Origin: a virus
DNA: 32,755 bases
Strand: one strand, 5' to 3'
Virus record (IMG/VR): IMGVR_UViG_3300047480_000154
Coordinates: 1 to 32,755 of that record
Both the position numbers and the translations under genes were made by a program. Shown piece after piece: positions 14,775-25,262 of the stretch (positions within the stretch are counted from its first letter, which is position 1; every line of letters starts with the position of its first letter). The notes under the pieces were generated by a model. The model saw nothing but the letters and a program-made list of their open reading frames with translations, made no database searches and had not been told where the DNA came from.

Positions 14775-17700
14775 ATGGCAAAAGATCCAAAAAAATTAAA
14801 CCCTGAAAACCCATACAGTAAAACATTCCCGGGTCAGGATTTAAACACAGGCGTTTCACCTAAGACGACTGACTTACTACCTACGATTTTTAGAACTGAA
14901 ACAAATAAGAAAGTTCTAAGTGCAGTAATGGAAGACTTGTTTCAACCAAGTTCCATTGAAACATTAAACTATGCCGTTGGCCGTAATCGTACAAAGTTCA
15001 CTGGCTTAGACTATTTGCCACATCCTATTGCCCGCAGACAATTAGAAACTGGCTTAGTGCTTTTCAATGATGATAAGGTATCTGTATTAACAGCAGACGA
15101 CATTGCAACAGCATGGGATCTAAATGATAGAACACGTGAAACAGTAGAACCAATTAGCATTTTAGATTTGCCAATTGACCCAGACAAGTTTTTAAACTGG
15201 GCAAACTACTACTGGATTGAAGAACGTATGCCAGTGGTGTTCTTGACTAGTGGCAACACTGACTTAAATGTACAAGCTGACATTGTTGGTAAGAAATATT
15301 ACACATCACCTGTACAGCCAAACGGTCGTAGTTTAGAATTTAAAAATGGCATGCGTGTGGTATTTCACCAACGACCAGGTTTAACTGATATCAGTGGTAA
15401 TTTGGATTTAGACTTAGTTACAGACGGAACTGATCAATTACACCTAGACTATGAATTTGTCAACTACAATCGAGGTTTAATTGGTGTTTCAGTTGACAGT
15501 GTTATATTAACACAAGGCGTTGACTATTATATCACTGGTAACCATATAGTATGGCTAACCGAAGTTCCTGCACTAAAAGCAGTACATGTCCACGCACCAA
15601 ATTTTTACATCACATTAGATGAAGAACTTAGATTGCGTTCGTGGCTAGTAACAGGTGTTGGCACCGAAGAAGGTATTCGGTTACTAGGGCTAGCATCGCA
15701 GTTTACAAACACAGTTTACAGTAAATTATCAAACGCCTTATGGGATCAATCAGCAGTGCCTTGGGACCGTGTTGAATGGGATGGTTTCATTCCTGGTATT
15801 AACCCTAAGGAATACATCTTACAAGAACCTGGCGCAAAAAATAGAAATGCACACAGCCGAACAAACTGCTGGTTCCACAAGTCTACTATTCAAACAGCAG
15901 TTGACTTCTTAGGTATTGAATTTAGCGATATTGCAAATAGCAATAGTCAAGCATTGCGCCCTATTGTTGAATTTGAGAACAGCCTTGAATTATACAATCA
16001 CGGTACACGCTATCGCGCCTGGCCAACGTTCCTAGTTAACGAATTAAGCATCGGCGTGTCTGACTTTATTGGATTGCCGTTAGTAGATAATAATACAACA
16101 ACATTGAACACAAGATACATGGCTTTGTTGTCTAAACTTGATAGACCGGTTGATATTATTGTACAAACACGAATCGGCGCTAACTTTAAATTGGCTCTGA
16201 ATGCATCGTCTATTCCGCAAGACGAGCTTATTAAGATCTTGTCTAACCTTGACAAGGATAATGCCGCAGGTAGAATTCCAAAGTATGCAGTTTACAAAAT
16301 AAGCGGCAACAGTATTACCTGGATTAAAAACCCACCAGCGTCAAACTGGACAATTACCTACAGAATTTCTGGCGTAATGTTGTCTGCGTTGCGTATCTTA
16401 TGGTTAGCTAAAGATTCAAACGTTAACACAATTTTAAACATTCAACATGATGGTGTAATTACAACCGGAGTTTCAAAAGAAGTAGCAAATGATGGTGATG
16501 CAGTAGTAATCAATGTAACTTCATCAGCTGACCCACATTACCTAAAAGAGTATCATTGGAAGAATGGTGTTGCTGTTCCAGCAACATTCCGCACTACTGC
16601 AATCCAACAACCAGTATTTGAAATTTACAGTCGCGATGGTGTTAAGCTAAGTTCAAACACAAGAACAAAGCCATCAGTAGTTAATAGCACAATTATTAAG
16701 ATCAAATCTGGCGCATATTTTGACGACGAGTCGGGTTATAGCATTGACTTCTTGCCAACTCAATTTACGCAGTTAACTGCCGATAATACAGCGGTTAACA
16801 GCATGTACAACATCTTGTTTGAACACACACTTCAAACAACAGCATTGTATATCGACAGCACTGGTACTCAACAGCCAGTGCCGGGCCCATACTCATTCCG
16901 TAGATTTAATGGCGGTGATACGGTAGCTGAACTAAGCAATGGCTACCGTCGTGCATGGTTCAAGTTGAAAAGCTGGGCACTTCGTTCACAGCGAATTGAT
17001 GGTGCTACAACTATTCAATTAGACAGTTCAATGTGGCCAGAGTACAATTGGGCAGTTAAGATTGCCAATGGTGTAGGCACAGTATTGCACACTGACGACT
17101 TTAAAACAGTTGTAGATAATGTAGCAGTTGCCGCACGTGGCCACGAAGTCTCGTTCAAAGTATATCACAATGGATTACAAACCGTAGCAACAGTACGAGG
17201 CCAAGGGTTTGAAGCATTTGATGTTCCTGTAGTAGATGGTGCGTTATCATTTGTTGTTCCAACAACAGCAGTTGATACGCTAACTGTTTCTGTTGGCTTT
17301 ATTAGCTTTACTGCTCGACTAATTGAACTTAAAGATGATCCTCGATTTGTAAAGATTAAATTAAACGGTCTTCCAGTGGACTACGCAGTTGATTCAACTG
17401 CTTACACAGTTTCATTAACAGGCACAGGGGTCGTTGAGATTCAGCACCAAGGCAACGACATCGACGGAGATCACTTGACTGCTATTCCTGGTATTGATTA
17501 TAATCCAGAGCAATTTGAAAACTTCGGCGAGATTAGCGTAGCACGAATTGTCAAAGGCTTGTCAAAGAACATTACAGTAAACACAGCCAGCAAGCGTGAA
17601 TGGATCGACAGTCCAAAGTTTAAAACACTTGACGGCATTTACATGGCTGACAATAGTGCAATTCGTTCTTCATGGGCAAACTTTGCATTGCAACCTGGAC

Positions 17701-20700
17701 TACAAGATGTTGTAGTTGCACGTTCAATGAGCGCCTGGAGATGGTACCGTAAGTTTATTAGCAAGTTAGAAGAAAGCAATATTGTTTATAATATCAGCGA
17801 TTACGGTATTAACAATACACTTGACCGTATATTAGGCGAGATGCTATTAGGTGTAACTTATAGCTCAGTTGATGCAGTATCTGGTATGGCATTTACTCGC
17901 AATGGTATGCAATTGAATACATTAACAGCCAATGGTAGTGATACATTTGCTATTGGCTCTGTTGATTTGTTTACTCTACCATATGCCGCAGATCACGTTT
18001 ATGTTTATGTAAACGATAATTTACAATTGCGTGGCGTTGACTATACAATCAGTGGACAACAGGTTGTGTTTAATACTGCACCTGCAATTGACAGCGTCAT
18101 TGAGATTTACTTTGCTGGACAGACAGAAGTGTATTCTGGTATCCCAGCAAGCCCTGCTAAACTTGGCTTAGGCGGTGTTTATGTTCCACAGCTGGTAACA
18201 GAAACTTGGGGCACAAACTCCAAGACGTTTATCCAACGTCACGACGGTTCACGTATCACCGCATACACTGATCCAGAAACAGGTGAAGTTACCGATAGCT
18301 ATCCACTGAATGCAATTATTTTAGAATTAGAAAAACGAATCTACAATGCTTGTATCAACACAGTTGGTGAAGCAAATAGACAGTACGCATTTAGAAACTA
18401 TTCTTCGGAAGAAGTAACAGAGTCGCAGTCTCGCTCACAGTTAGAATGGTACTCTATCAATGGCATTGATTACAGAAGTCGTAGCGACTTTGATGCTAAC
18501 GATGCATGGACATGGAACTATGGTGGTGCAAGCTGGAGAAAGTTATACTTAGACTTTTATGGTACATATCATTTACATGATGCTCCGTGGGAAGCACTAG
18601 GTTACGACAGCAAACCAACATGGTGGGACACTCATTACTCGTGGACTGACGCAACCAAGCGTCAAGCACTTGAACTGGCATTATACTTTGGTATTTTAAA
18701 TGAACCAGGCGGTGCGGCCTTTACAGATCCAAAATTTGCACACCCACATGCAACTTACCCGGTTGATGCGTACGGTAATTTACTAAGCCCATTTGATGCT
18801 GGCATTGCTTCTCCTACGGTTGACGAAGCACAACAGCCTTGGGAAATTGGTGCAATAGGTCCAGCTGAAATGGCCTGGCGCCGAAGTGTAAGCGGCACAT
18901 GGAGTAATGTACTTCATGCACTAGATCGCTACAACTTGGCAAACGAGTTCTTTGATAGTTCAATCAACCCGTTCATTCAAACAGTACACAATAACAGTAC
19001 TGCACCTAAAGGAACAGGTAGTATTGCACCTGACCAATTCTTATACGCACGTACCTTAATTGGTATTGGCGCAGTGTTATTCGAAGGCTACCGCGAATTT
19101 AATTTATTAGGCGAGTCACCATTAGATGACTTGTTGGCTATCGGTACAAAGTTAGAGTTCAGTGTTGGTGGTTTTACTGACGGTGTTATTACATTGAAAA
19201 TGCCGTACACTAAATTCCAAGATAATGAAAACGTACCCGACAATGACTTTGGTTTAACATTGAGCCACGGTATTCCAAAAGAACAGTTGCGTTACACTTC
19301 GGTTAGAGTCGAAAAAGACGACGTTGGATTCCGTGTGTACGGCTTTGATCCAAAGTACAGATTCTTTAAAGTACTAGCACCAACAGCAAATGCGCTGTCA
19401 ACAGGATATCCTACAACTCGTCGTCAGTTGGCAACTAGCTACGGCACATTTGTTGAGTACTTGCAATGGGACACTACTCCAGTGGCAGTGCCTTACGGAG
19501 CATACGTTGCAAATAAACAAGACTTGATTACATTATTAATGGGTCTCGGTGAATATCAAAAGCAACAGGGTCTTGTATTTGATACTATAAACAGTCGTGG
19601 CACTATAACAGACTGGAAACAAGCGGCAATTGATGCTATTGCCTGGAGCGAAGAACAATGGGGTGAAGAACACTTCTGTATCGTAGGTGTTGCAACAACT
19701 GATGGTTTAAAAATTCATCACCCAATGGGCGCACTAAGCAGACTTGACGCTGATCTTGGACGTACTGGTAAAGTGTTGTATGCCAATGGACGTTCAGCTA
19801 CTGCCGCAGAGTTGTTAATTACTCGCGACTTTGAGCCAAGCACTGATAAAATCACACCATTGACAAATGATCAAGTTGTATTTGTAAATTTTGAAACACA
19901 ATATTATGATCACGTTTTCTTTATCAGCAACAAAACCAAGTTTGGTGATTTGATTGCTGACTTGCAAACAGACAACAGATTACAAGATCTAACAATTGCT
20001 GGCCGTAGAACTTATAACTGGACAGGCCGTCCATCTGCACTTGGTGTATTACCACAGCAGTATAGTTCATTGCCTGGCTTTGATACACTTGTAAATGATA
20101 TTGTTGCAAGTCACATGCCAGAACGTGTTGCATTTGATACACTTAAAACTGACATTGCTCGTGGAAACGTAGTACCTTCAAAGAAAAGTGTTATTGCTGA
20201 CATTGTACAAGACAGTTCAAGTGCATATCTATATCGCCAAGGCTTACAAAGTGCTGTTGGTACAAACTTAGCTATTGATGCACTGTTTAGAAACAGAAAC
20301 ATTGACATTCCAGGAAACGAACAAGACGTAAGTGTTAACGAACAATGGATGTTTAACACTGGCGAGTTTGGTAATTTGTCAAACAAGAAAACTTGGGAAA
20401 TTGAACTTCGTAAAAAGGATCTAACAAGCAATCGTCAAATCGTAAGATTCCGCGATGATGCACTTGGTGCTACAGATTTGCGAAGCGACAATATTATAGA
20501 TATCGTTGGCAAAGCTGATCCACGTTGGGTTTCTCGTCCAAGCGATTACTTGTTTAAAACAATCAACAGAGATGCTATTGACAAGAACTATAGCAAGTCA
20601 CAAAATTGGTTGCCAAGTGCCGGTCTAGCCGACGTTGTTACAACTGACGTAGAAATCATGCGCCTAAGCGATCTTACATTTGATAAGTTGCTTAACGTAG

Positions 20701-23477
20701 AAGATTCTGCAATACTATTTGAAACACAATCATTTAGCAGATACAACGATTACAATACAGGTGATTACGTTTGGAACCAAGGTAAGTTGTACAGAGCAAC
20801 AGTTCGTATCATTGGTTCTGATGTTAGCGCATTTGATAACACACAATGGGCCGAAGTACTAATAACTGGCACAATGCTTCCATCCATTTGGATTAGTGAT
20901 TACATCTTTACAAATCCGCAAGGTTACGGCTGGAACGTACTACAGGCGTTTGCCCCTGCATACATCGAGGAAATTTGTCCAAATGCAATCAACACTGGCT
21001 TAAACGAAAGTAAGGCTTCGTTTGCTAGCCCACACAGATTGGCAAAGGGTGACTCATTTATTATTTCTGGCGCCAATGATGGAAACTATGATGGCGTTCA
21101 TCAAGTTAAAGAAGTAGTTGATGATTATAACGTATTGATTCAAGCACGTAGTACAAGCAATGAAGTTGTGTATAACGCAGTTGGATTCAAATTAAGTTCT
21201 GTTAAATTTACAACAGACGAGGAATTCTTGGCATCTACACTATCATTTAGTGCAGGTATGACAGCGTATGTTGACTATGGTGACATCGAAGGTAGCTACA
21301 AGATTTACACCTTCACTGGCAACGGCCAGGCTAATGCACAGCAGTATAATATCGAAAACTACAGCAACACAATGATTGATAGTGGATCAATTTATCAAGT
21401 ACAGTTGTTTGATTATGATACTGAAGATTTAATCCAAACCCTTGAAGTTTTTGATCCATACAAGGGCTTGACCATTGATGACGTTGCTCAATACATTGAC
21501 TTTAAACAATTGCCAGACCCTGCAAGTTACAACGTTAACGAGCTAGGTTTAATTGACGACTACAACTCAACACCTTGGGGTGCTGAACAAGTTGGCAAAC
21601 TATGGTGGGATCTAGACAAAGTACGTTACATTGAATATGAGCAGTCAGGTAATTTACAGTACCGTGCTAACCATTGGGGCGAACGCTTTGCTGACAGTGA
21701 AGTTGCCATTTACGAATGGGTAGGTAGCACAGAACTACCATCTAGAGACGTTGTACCAGACGCATACTTAGACACTAGTGGCAATGCCGACGGTCAAATT
21801 AGATACAGCGAAATTGTTACGACTGATCCAGATTCTGGCGCAAGCACAACAACATATTATTACTGGAAGCGTAGCCCTTCAGTAGTACCAGCTGGCGGCA
21901 ACAGAGCATATTCTGCGTCTGCAATCGAATCAGTGCTAAACAACCCAGATGTAAATGGTGTTGCTTGGTTAGCACCTATTGATACTAATGCATTTATTAT
22001 TGCTAACATTTCTGGTGTTTTTGGAAACAAAGACAAAGTTATCTTACGCATTGAGCAGAATTTAAATCCTGAACAAGTGCATGACAATAGCGTACTGGTA
22101 ACAGAAAACGTAGACGTCATTGACGACTTCTTGTATCAACGATTGTCGTCAAGTATTGTTGGCCGTGACAACTACAGAGAAGCATACAAACTAAACGAGT
22201 ATGTTGTTGGCAAAAAGTACTTTAAGGGCGATTACGTGTACATCAAGAACAATGGCATTGATGTTGCTACCAGCACATACGGCGGCAGCGATTATCCAAT
22301 TCTTCAAAATCTCGATGATACTCGTTACGACATTAACACTGTTCGTCGTGCAACATCTGCAGATCATAAGATTTATGTAACCATCAATGACTTTGTTGCA
22401 AGTGGTCTTGCCAAGGATATCAAGCAGAGATTTATTATCAAGAGTGCCGCAGGTGCATTGATTAAGGATCCTTACGAAAACACAGAAGGATACTATGCAG
22501 TAGTTAATACTCGTCGTAAGGTACCTGATGCTAGCTTACACCCACTACGCCGCTATGGTAATGCGTATGCACCTCGACCACAATCTTGGTTTAAGGACGT
22601 TATTGCGGCACGTAGAACTCTCATTACAGCAGCCAACGACTACTTGCTAAACATTGACACGATTAGCAAACCAGACTGGGACCGATACTTGATAAAGTAT
22701 CAGCCTTTGAACGGATCATACGAAAAGGATCTAACGCAGTATTGGGACTATGTTGATTACATCGTACCGGGCTACACAGTTGGCAACGAACAAGTTCAAA
22801 TTCGTTCTGAAGAAATCGGTACGCTGGACAGCACAGTAACAAACTTTGGCATAGTTGATGCTTATGGAAATGTTATTGAAGCATATACAAAGTCTGGTAA
22901 CAACTTAACTCTAATGTATCGTAAAAATGGTACAATCCAATTCTCAAATTCAATTTGGGATGGCAGCTTAAACGATGCATGGGACAAGTTGTCTTGGGAC
23001 AGAACATACTGGGACGAAGATATCAGCGAAGTGGTTGAAAGTATCCTACGTGCCCTTCGCAAGAATATCTTTGTAGGCGAGGACATTAACTACTTTAACA
23101 AGTTATTCTTTGCATTGGTTAAGGAAAGTTTGTCACAGATTTCAAACGCAGATTGGGTAGTAAAAACAACATATCTTGATGTGTTCCAAACCAGCGAGCG
23201 CGAGTTGGAAAAGGTAGGTACATACTACAACAAGAAAGATAAGCTGATCATCAAGTACATTGATGAAGTTAAGCCTTTCCACAGTAAAATTGTTGAAGCA
23301 AACAAGCTAAACAACGCCCAACAAGATATTGCGGTTTCAATTGAGGAGTCAATTTCATTAACCTGGACGACTCGTACTATGATAACTGACGAAAATGAAA
23401 ATCCAATTACTACCGAAGACGGTAGAAAGCTATCACCAGTTACAGAAGTAGTTGTACAAGACTTGCAAGAGGAATAA
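14775..23477 (+). CDS. gp7: Giant baseplate/virion structural protein (gp7 position)
   Basis: This 2900-residue protein in one uninterrupted frame lies directly after gp6, where gp7 (T4: 1032 residues) is expected. The N-terminus (TIFRTETNKKVLSAVMEDLF, about 37-56, then LNYAVGRNRTKFTGLDYLP) resembles the start of large virion proteins in T4-like marine phages. Internal beta modules of the kind V-D-Y-x-I-x-G-x-x-I/V-x-x appear near 250 and 1085. The middle has PTWWDTHYSWTDATKRQALE (about 1280) and AWRRSVSGTW (about 1370), also seen in such phage proteins. No transmembrane segment or catalytic motif was seen. No gene resembling gp8-gp10 follows, so this protein may take over several wedge roles. 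An AAGG site lies 8 bases before the ATG. The name gp7 rests on position. Confidence 0.65.
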   Translation: MAKDPKKLNPENPYSKTFPGQDLNTGVSPKTTDLLPTIFRTETNKKVLSAVMEDLFQPSSIETLNYAVGRNRTKFTGLDYLPHPIARRQLETGLVLFNDDKVSVLTADDIATAWDLNDRTRETVEPISILDLPIDPDKFLNWANYYWIEERMPVVFLTSGNTDLNVQADIVGKKYYTSPVQPNGRSLEFKNGMRVVFHQRPGLTDISGNLDLDLVTDGTDQLHLDYEFVNYNRGLIGVSVDSVILTQGVDYYITGNHIVWLTEVPALKAVHVHAPNFYITLDEELRLRSWLVTGVGTEEGIRLLGLASQFTNTVYSKLSNALWDQSAVPWDRVEWDGFIPGINPKEYILQEPGAKNRNAHSRTNCWFHKSTIQTAVDFLGIEFSDIANSNSQALRPIVEFENSLELYNHGTRYRAWPTFLVNELSIGVSDFIGLPLVDNNTTTLNTRYMALLSKLDRPVDIIVQTRIGANFKLALNASSIPQDELIKILSNLDKDNAAGRIPKYAVYKISGNSITWIKNPPASNWTITYRISGVMLSALRILWLAKDSNVNTILNIQHDGVITTGVSKEVANDGDAVVINVTSSADPHYLKEYHWKNGVAVPATFRTTAIQQPVFEIYSRDGVKLSSNTRTKPSVVNSTIIKIKSGAYFDDESGYSIDFLPTQFTQLTADNTAVNSMYNILFEHTLQTTALYIDSTGTQQPVPGPYSFRRFNGGDTVAELSNGYRRAWFKLKSWALRSQRIDGATTIQLDSSMWPEYNWAVKIANGVGTVLHTDDFKTVVDNVAVAARGHEVSFKVYHNGLQTVATVRGQGFEAFDVPVVDGALSFVVPTTAVDTLTVSVGFISFTARLIELKDDPRFVKIKLNGLPVDYAVDSTAYTVSLTGTGVVEIQHQGNDIDGDHLTAIPGIDYNPEQFENFGEISVARIVKGLSKNITVNTASKREWIDSPKFKTLDGIYMADNSAIRSSWANFALQPGLQDVVVARSMSAWRWYRKFISKLEESNIVYNISDYGINNTLDRILGEMLLGVTYSSVDAVSGMAFTRNGMQLNTLTANGSDTFAIGSVDLFTLPYAADHVYVYVNDNLQLRGVDYTISGQQVVFNTAPAIDSVIEIYFAGQTEVYSGIPASPAKLGLGGVYVPQLVTETWGTNSKTFIQRHDGSRITAYTDPETGEVTDSYPLNAIILELEKRIYNACINTVGEANRQYAFRNYSSEEVTESQSRSQLEWYSINGIDYRSRSDFDANDAWTWNYGGASWRKLYLDFYGTYHLHDAPWEALGYDSKPTWWDTHYSWTDATKRQALELALYFGILNEPGGAAFTDPKFAHPHATYPVDAYGNLLSPFDAGIASPTVDEAQQPWEIGAIGPAEMAWRRSVSGTWSNVLHALDRYNLANEFFDSSINPFIQTVHNNSTAPKGTGSIAPDQFLYARTLIGIGAVLFEGYREFNLLGESPLDDLLAIGTKLEFSVGGFTDGVITLKMPYTKFQDNENVPDNDFGLTLSHGIPKEQLRYTSVRVEKDDVGFRVYGFDPKYRFFKVLAPTANALSTGYPTTRRQLATSYGTFVEYLQWDTTPVAVPYGAYVANKQDLITLLMGLGEYQKQQGLVFDTINSRGTITDWKQAAIDAIAWSEEQWGEEHFCIVGVATTDGLKIHHPMGALSRLDADLGRTGKVLYANGRSATAAELLITRDFEPSTDKITPLTNDQVVFVNFETQYYDHVFFISNKTKFGDLIADLQTDNRLQDLTIAGRRTYNWTGRPSALGVLPQQYSSLPGFDTLVNDIVASHMPERVAFDTLKTDIARGNVVPSKKSVIADIVQDSSSAYLYRQGLQSAVGTNLAIDALFRNRNIDIPGNEQDVSVNEQWMFNTGEFGNLSNKKTWEIELRKKDLTSNRQIVRFRDDALGATDLRSDNIIDIVGKADPRWVSRPSDYLFKTINRDAIDKNYSKSQNWLPSAGLADVVTTDVEIMRLSDLTFDKLLNVEDSAILFETQSFSRYNDYNTGDYVWNQGKLYRATVRIIGSDVSAFDNTQWAEVLITGTMLPSIWISDYIFTNPQGYGWNVLQAFAPAYIEEICPNAINTGLNESKASFASPHRLAKGDSFIISGANDGNYDGVHQVKEVVDDYNVLIQARSTSNEVVYNAVGFKLSSVKFTTDEEFLASTLSFSAGMTAYVDYGDIEGSYKIYTFTGNGQANAQQYNIENYSNTMIDSGSIYQVQLFDYDTEDLIQTLEVFDPYKGLTIDDVAQYIDFKQLPDPASYNVNELGLIDDYNSTPWGAEQVGKLWWDLDKVRYIEYEQSGNLQYRANHWGERFADSEVAIYEWVGSTELPSRDVVPDAYLDTSGNADGQIRYSEIVTTDPDSGASTTTYYYWKRSPSVVPAGGNRAYSASAIESVLNNPDVNGVAWLAPIDTNAFIIANISGVFGNKDKVILRIEQNLNPEQVHDNSVLVTENVDVIDDFLYQRLSSSIVGRDNYREAYKLNEYVVGKKYFKGDYVYIKNNGIDVATSTYGGSDYPILQNLDDTRYDINTVRRATSADHKIYVTINDFVASGLAKDIKQRFIIKSAAGALIKDPYENTEGYYAVVNTRRKVPDASLHPLRRYGNAYAPRPQSWFKDVIAARRTLITAANDYLLNIDTISKPDWDRYLIKYQPLNGSYEKDLTQYWDYVDYIVPGYTVGNEQVQIRSEEIGTLDSTVTNFGIVDAYGNVIEAYTKSGNNLTLMYRKNGTIQFSNSIWDGSLNDAWDKLSWDRTYWDEDISEVVESILRALRKNIFVGEDINYFNKLFFALVKESLSQISNADWVVKTTYLDVFQTSERELEKVGTYYNKKDKLIIKYIDEVKPFHSKIVEANKLNNAQQDIAVSIEESISLTWTTRTMITDENENPITTEDGRKLSPVTEVVVQDLQEE

Positions 23478-23497
23478 AGTGGGTTATAAAATAACTA

Positions 23498-23505
23498 ACT
23501 AAATA
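23498..23505 (+). promoter_or_regulatory. Late promoter element ACTAAATA
   Basis: ACTAAATAT lies in the 33-base gap after the giant gene. The next ATG (23511) begins 6 bases after TAAATA, the same distance as for gp25. No Shine-Dalgarno sequence lies between them. Confidence 0.5.
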
Positions 23506-23510
23506 TCATT

Positions 23511-24137
23511 ATGAACATAACATCTTTACCAGTTAAAATTACAACTCACATTGTGATTACAGATGCTGATACCGGGGAAGTATTGCGCGAAGGCTCGAAC
23601 GCCATTCACCAGGAAAATATGAGTCAAGTGTTGGCAACAGCACTTGCCCGCGGAACAAACAGCTTTATCAGCGAAATGCATTTTGGTAAAGGTGCTAGTG
23701 TAACTGCAATTGACGGTTCTATTTCATATAGAACGCCAAACGTTTTTGGATCTAATTCAGAACTGTACAATCCAACGTACTTTACTGTAGTTGACGCACA
23801 GGACCTAAATAATCCAGACCCTGCTAATAACAATTTAACAGTGACACATACCACAGGAACAACTTACAGCAGTACAGTAGTAACAGCAACACTGGACTAT
23901 AATGATCCAATGGCCAGTGACAGCGTTTTTAACATTGTTAACAGCACCGAAGACAGCTTAAATGCAACTACAAGCGTAGATGGCGAAATGGTATTTGACG
24001 AAATTGCGTTAAAAACAAAAGGGACAGCAGGTTTAAATTCTGGTAATTTGCTTACGCACTTTATCTTCCACCCGGTTGAGAAGAGTCACAATCAGCGTAT
24101 ACAGATTGTATACACGCTAAAAGTTCAAGCTGGTTAA
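23511..24137 (+). CDS. Virion structural protein, tail-fibre or baseplate associated
   Basis: This 208-residue, beta-rich, Asn/Thr/Ser-rich protein has no recognised catalytic motif. The start TTHIVITDADTGEVLREGSN (about 11-30) is followed by VLATALARGTNSFISEMHFG. The arrangement resembles the N-terminal part of phage tail proteins, in which a strand pair leads to a loop with the pattern F-G-x-G. The late position between the giant baseplate protein and a fibre protein suggests a baseplate-to-fibre connector or a short fibre; this is inference. The ATG lacks a ribosome site and lies 6 bases from the late element. Confidence 0.6.
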   Translation: MNITSLPVKITTHIVITDADTGEVLREGSNAIHQENMSQVLATALARGTNSFISEMHFGKGASVTAIDGSISYRTPNVFGSNSELYNPTYFTVVDAQDLNNPDPANNNLTVTHTTGTTYSSTVVTATLDYNDPMASDSVFNIVNSTEDSLNATTSVDGEMVFDEIALKTKGTAGLNSGNLLTHFIFHPVEKSHNQRIQIVYTLKVQAG

Positions 24138-24148
24138 TCCAAATTTAA

Positions 24149-24156
24149 ACTAAATA
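24149..24156 (+). promoter_or_regulatory. Late promoter element ACTAAATA
   Basis: AAACTAAATATAC lies in the gap before the fibre-like gene, 32 bases before the ATG at 24189. The leader carries AAAAGGA (24175-24181, 8 bases before the ATG) and a very short hairpin, GGC-AATAA-GCC. It shares ACTAAATAT with the element at 23498. Confidence 0.55.
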
Positions 24157-24188
24157 TACAAAGGCAATAAGCCAAAAGGACATGAGAA

Positions 24189-25262
24189 ATGGCATACGAA
24201 GTAAACAAAGCAAACGGTGAAGTGTTAGTTAACCTAATTGACGGGGAAATTGACAACACATCAACCAGTTTAAATTTATTAGGCAAGAACTATCTTGGCT
24301 ACGGCGAGCTGATCGCTGAAAACTTTGTTCATTTGCTAGAAAACTTTGCAAGTAGCATTGAACCAATTAGCCCAGTTACTGGCCAACAATGGTTTGATAC
24401 AGGCGAACGCAGATTAAAGCTAAACGCAGATAATTCCAACTGGAAAACTATTGCGTTCTTAGCCGCACAAAATTCAGTACCAGCAGTTGGCACATCAATC
24501 CGCGGCGACTTTTGGTACGACACAGCAAACAATGCTATTAAGATTTACACAGCTGATCCAGCATTGCCAGGTACAAACGGTAACGGCTGGATGAACGTTG
24601 GTGCGTTCCAAGGCAATCGAGAAACTGCAACAGGCATGGCGTTCTTGGATCTATTAGATACTAACAGTAGCCTACACAAAGTTGTTGGATTGTATGCAAT
24701 GGGTGTGTGCGTTATGATTATTAGTTCTGATGCCGACTTTACTATTGCTAACTCACATGCTGTACCAGGCTTTGACGAGATTGGCAAAGGTATTAACATG
24801 AATACCAGTGGCCGCGATAGTACTGGCTTTGATACAAACGCATTTAAGTTGCGTGGTATTTCTGTAGAAGCTGAATTTGCTGACGTTGCTGAAATCTACA
24901 CAGCTGATGCAAGCTACGAGCCAGGAACATTAGTTGCATTGGGCGGTACTGCCGAAGTAACACAAACAACAGGATCAGCTGATACAAACATTTTTGGTAT
25001 TGTTTCAACTCGCCCAGCTTACTTGATGAACGCAAAGCAAAAGCGTGAAAAGAACGCATTACCAATTGCAGTTGCTGGCCGTATTCCAGTTAAAGTTACT
25101 GGTACAGTCAATCGCGGTGATCGTTTAGTGTCAAGTGCTATTCCAGGAGTTGCACGAGTTGCCACTCAAGAAGATCCTGCATGGAGCATTATTGGCCGTA
25201 GCTTGGGACAGCACAGCGGAGAAGGCATCGGCAAAGTCGAAGCTACAGTCGGAGCACGATAA
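24189..25262 (+). CDS. Tail fibre-like virion protein
   Basis: This 357-residue protein resembles tail-fibre-type proteins of T4-like marine phages. The N-terminal module has LLGKNYLGYGELIAENFVHL (about 29-48), LLENFASS, and ISPVTGQQWFDTGERRLK (about 60-77). This module is repeated in long fibres of cyanophages and occurs once here. The C-terminal module (about 225-357) has EFADVAEIYTADASYEPGTL, then GIVSTRPAYLMN, PIAVAGRIPVKVTG and NRGDRLVSS. It is a beta domain often seen at the end of phage fibres. A host-binding or connector role is likely but not shown. It has a good ribosome site. Its stop overlaps the next start (TAATG). Confidence 0.75.
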   Translation: MAYEVNKANGEVLVNLIDGEIDNTSTSLNLLGKNYLGYGELIAENFVHLLENFASSIEPISPVTGQQWFDTGERRLKLNADNSNWKTIAFLAAQNSVPAVGTSIRGDFWYDTANNAIKIYTADPALPGTNGNGWMNVGAFQGNRETATGMAFLDLLDTNSSLHKVVGLYAMGVCVMIISSDADFTIANSHAVPGFDEIGKGINMNTSGRDSTGFDTNAFKLRGISVEAEFADVAEIYTADASYEPGTLVALGGTAEVTQTTGSADTNIFGIVSTRPAYLMNAKQKREKNALPIAVAGRIPVKVTGTVNRGDRLVSSAIPGVARVATQEDPAWSIIGRSLGQHSGEGIGKVEATVGAR

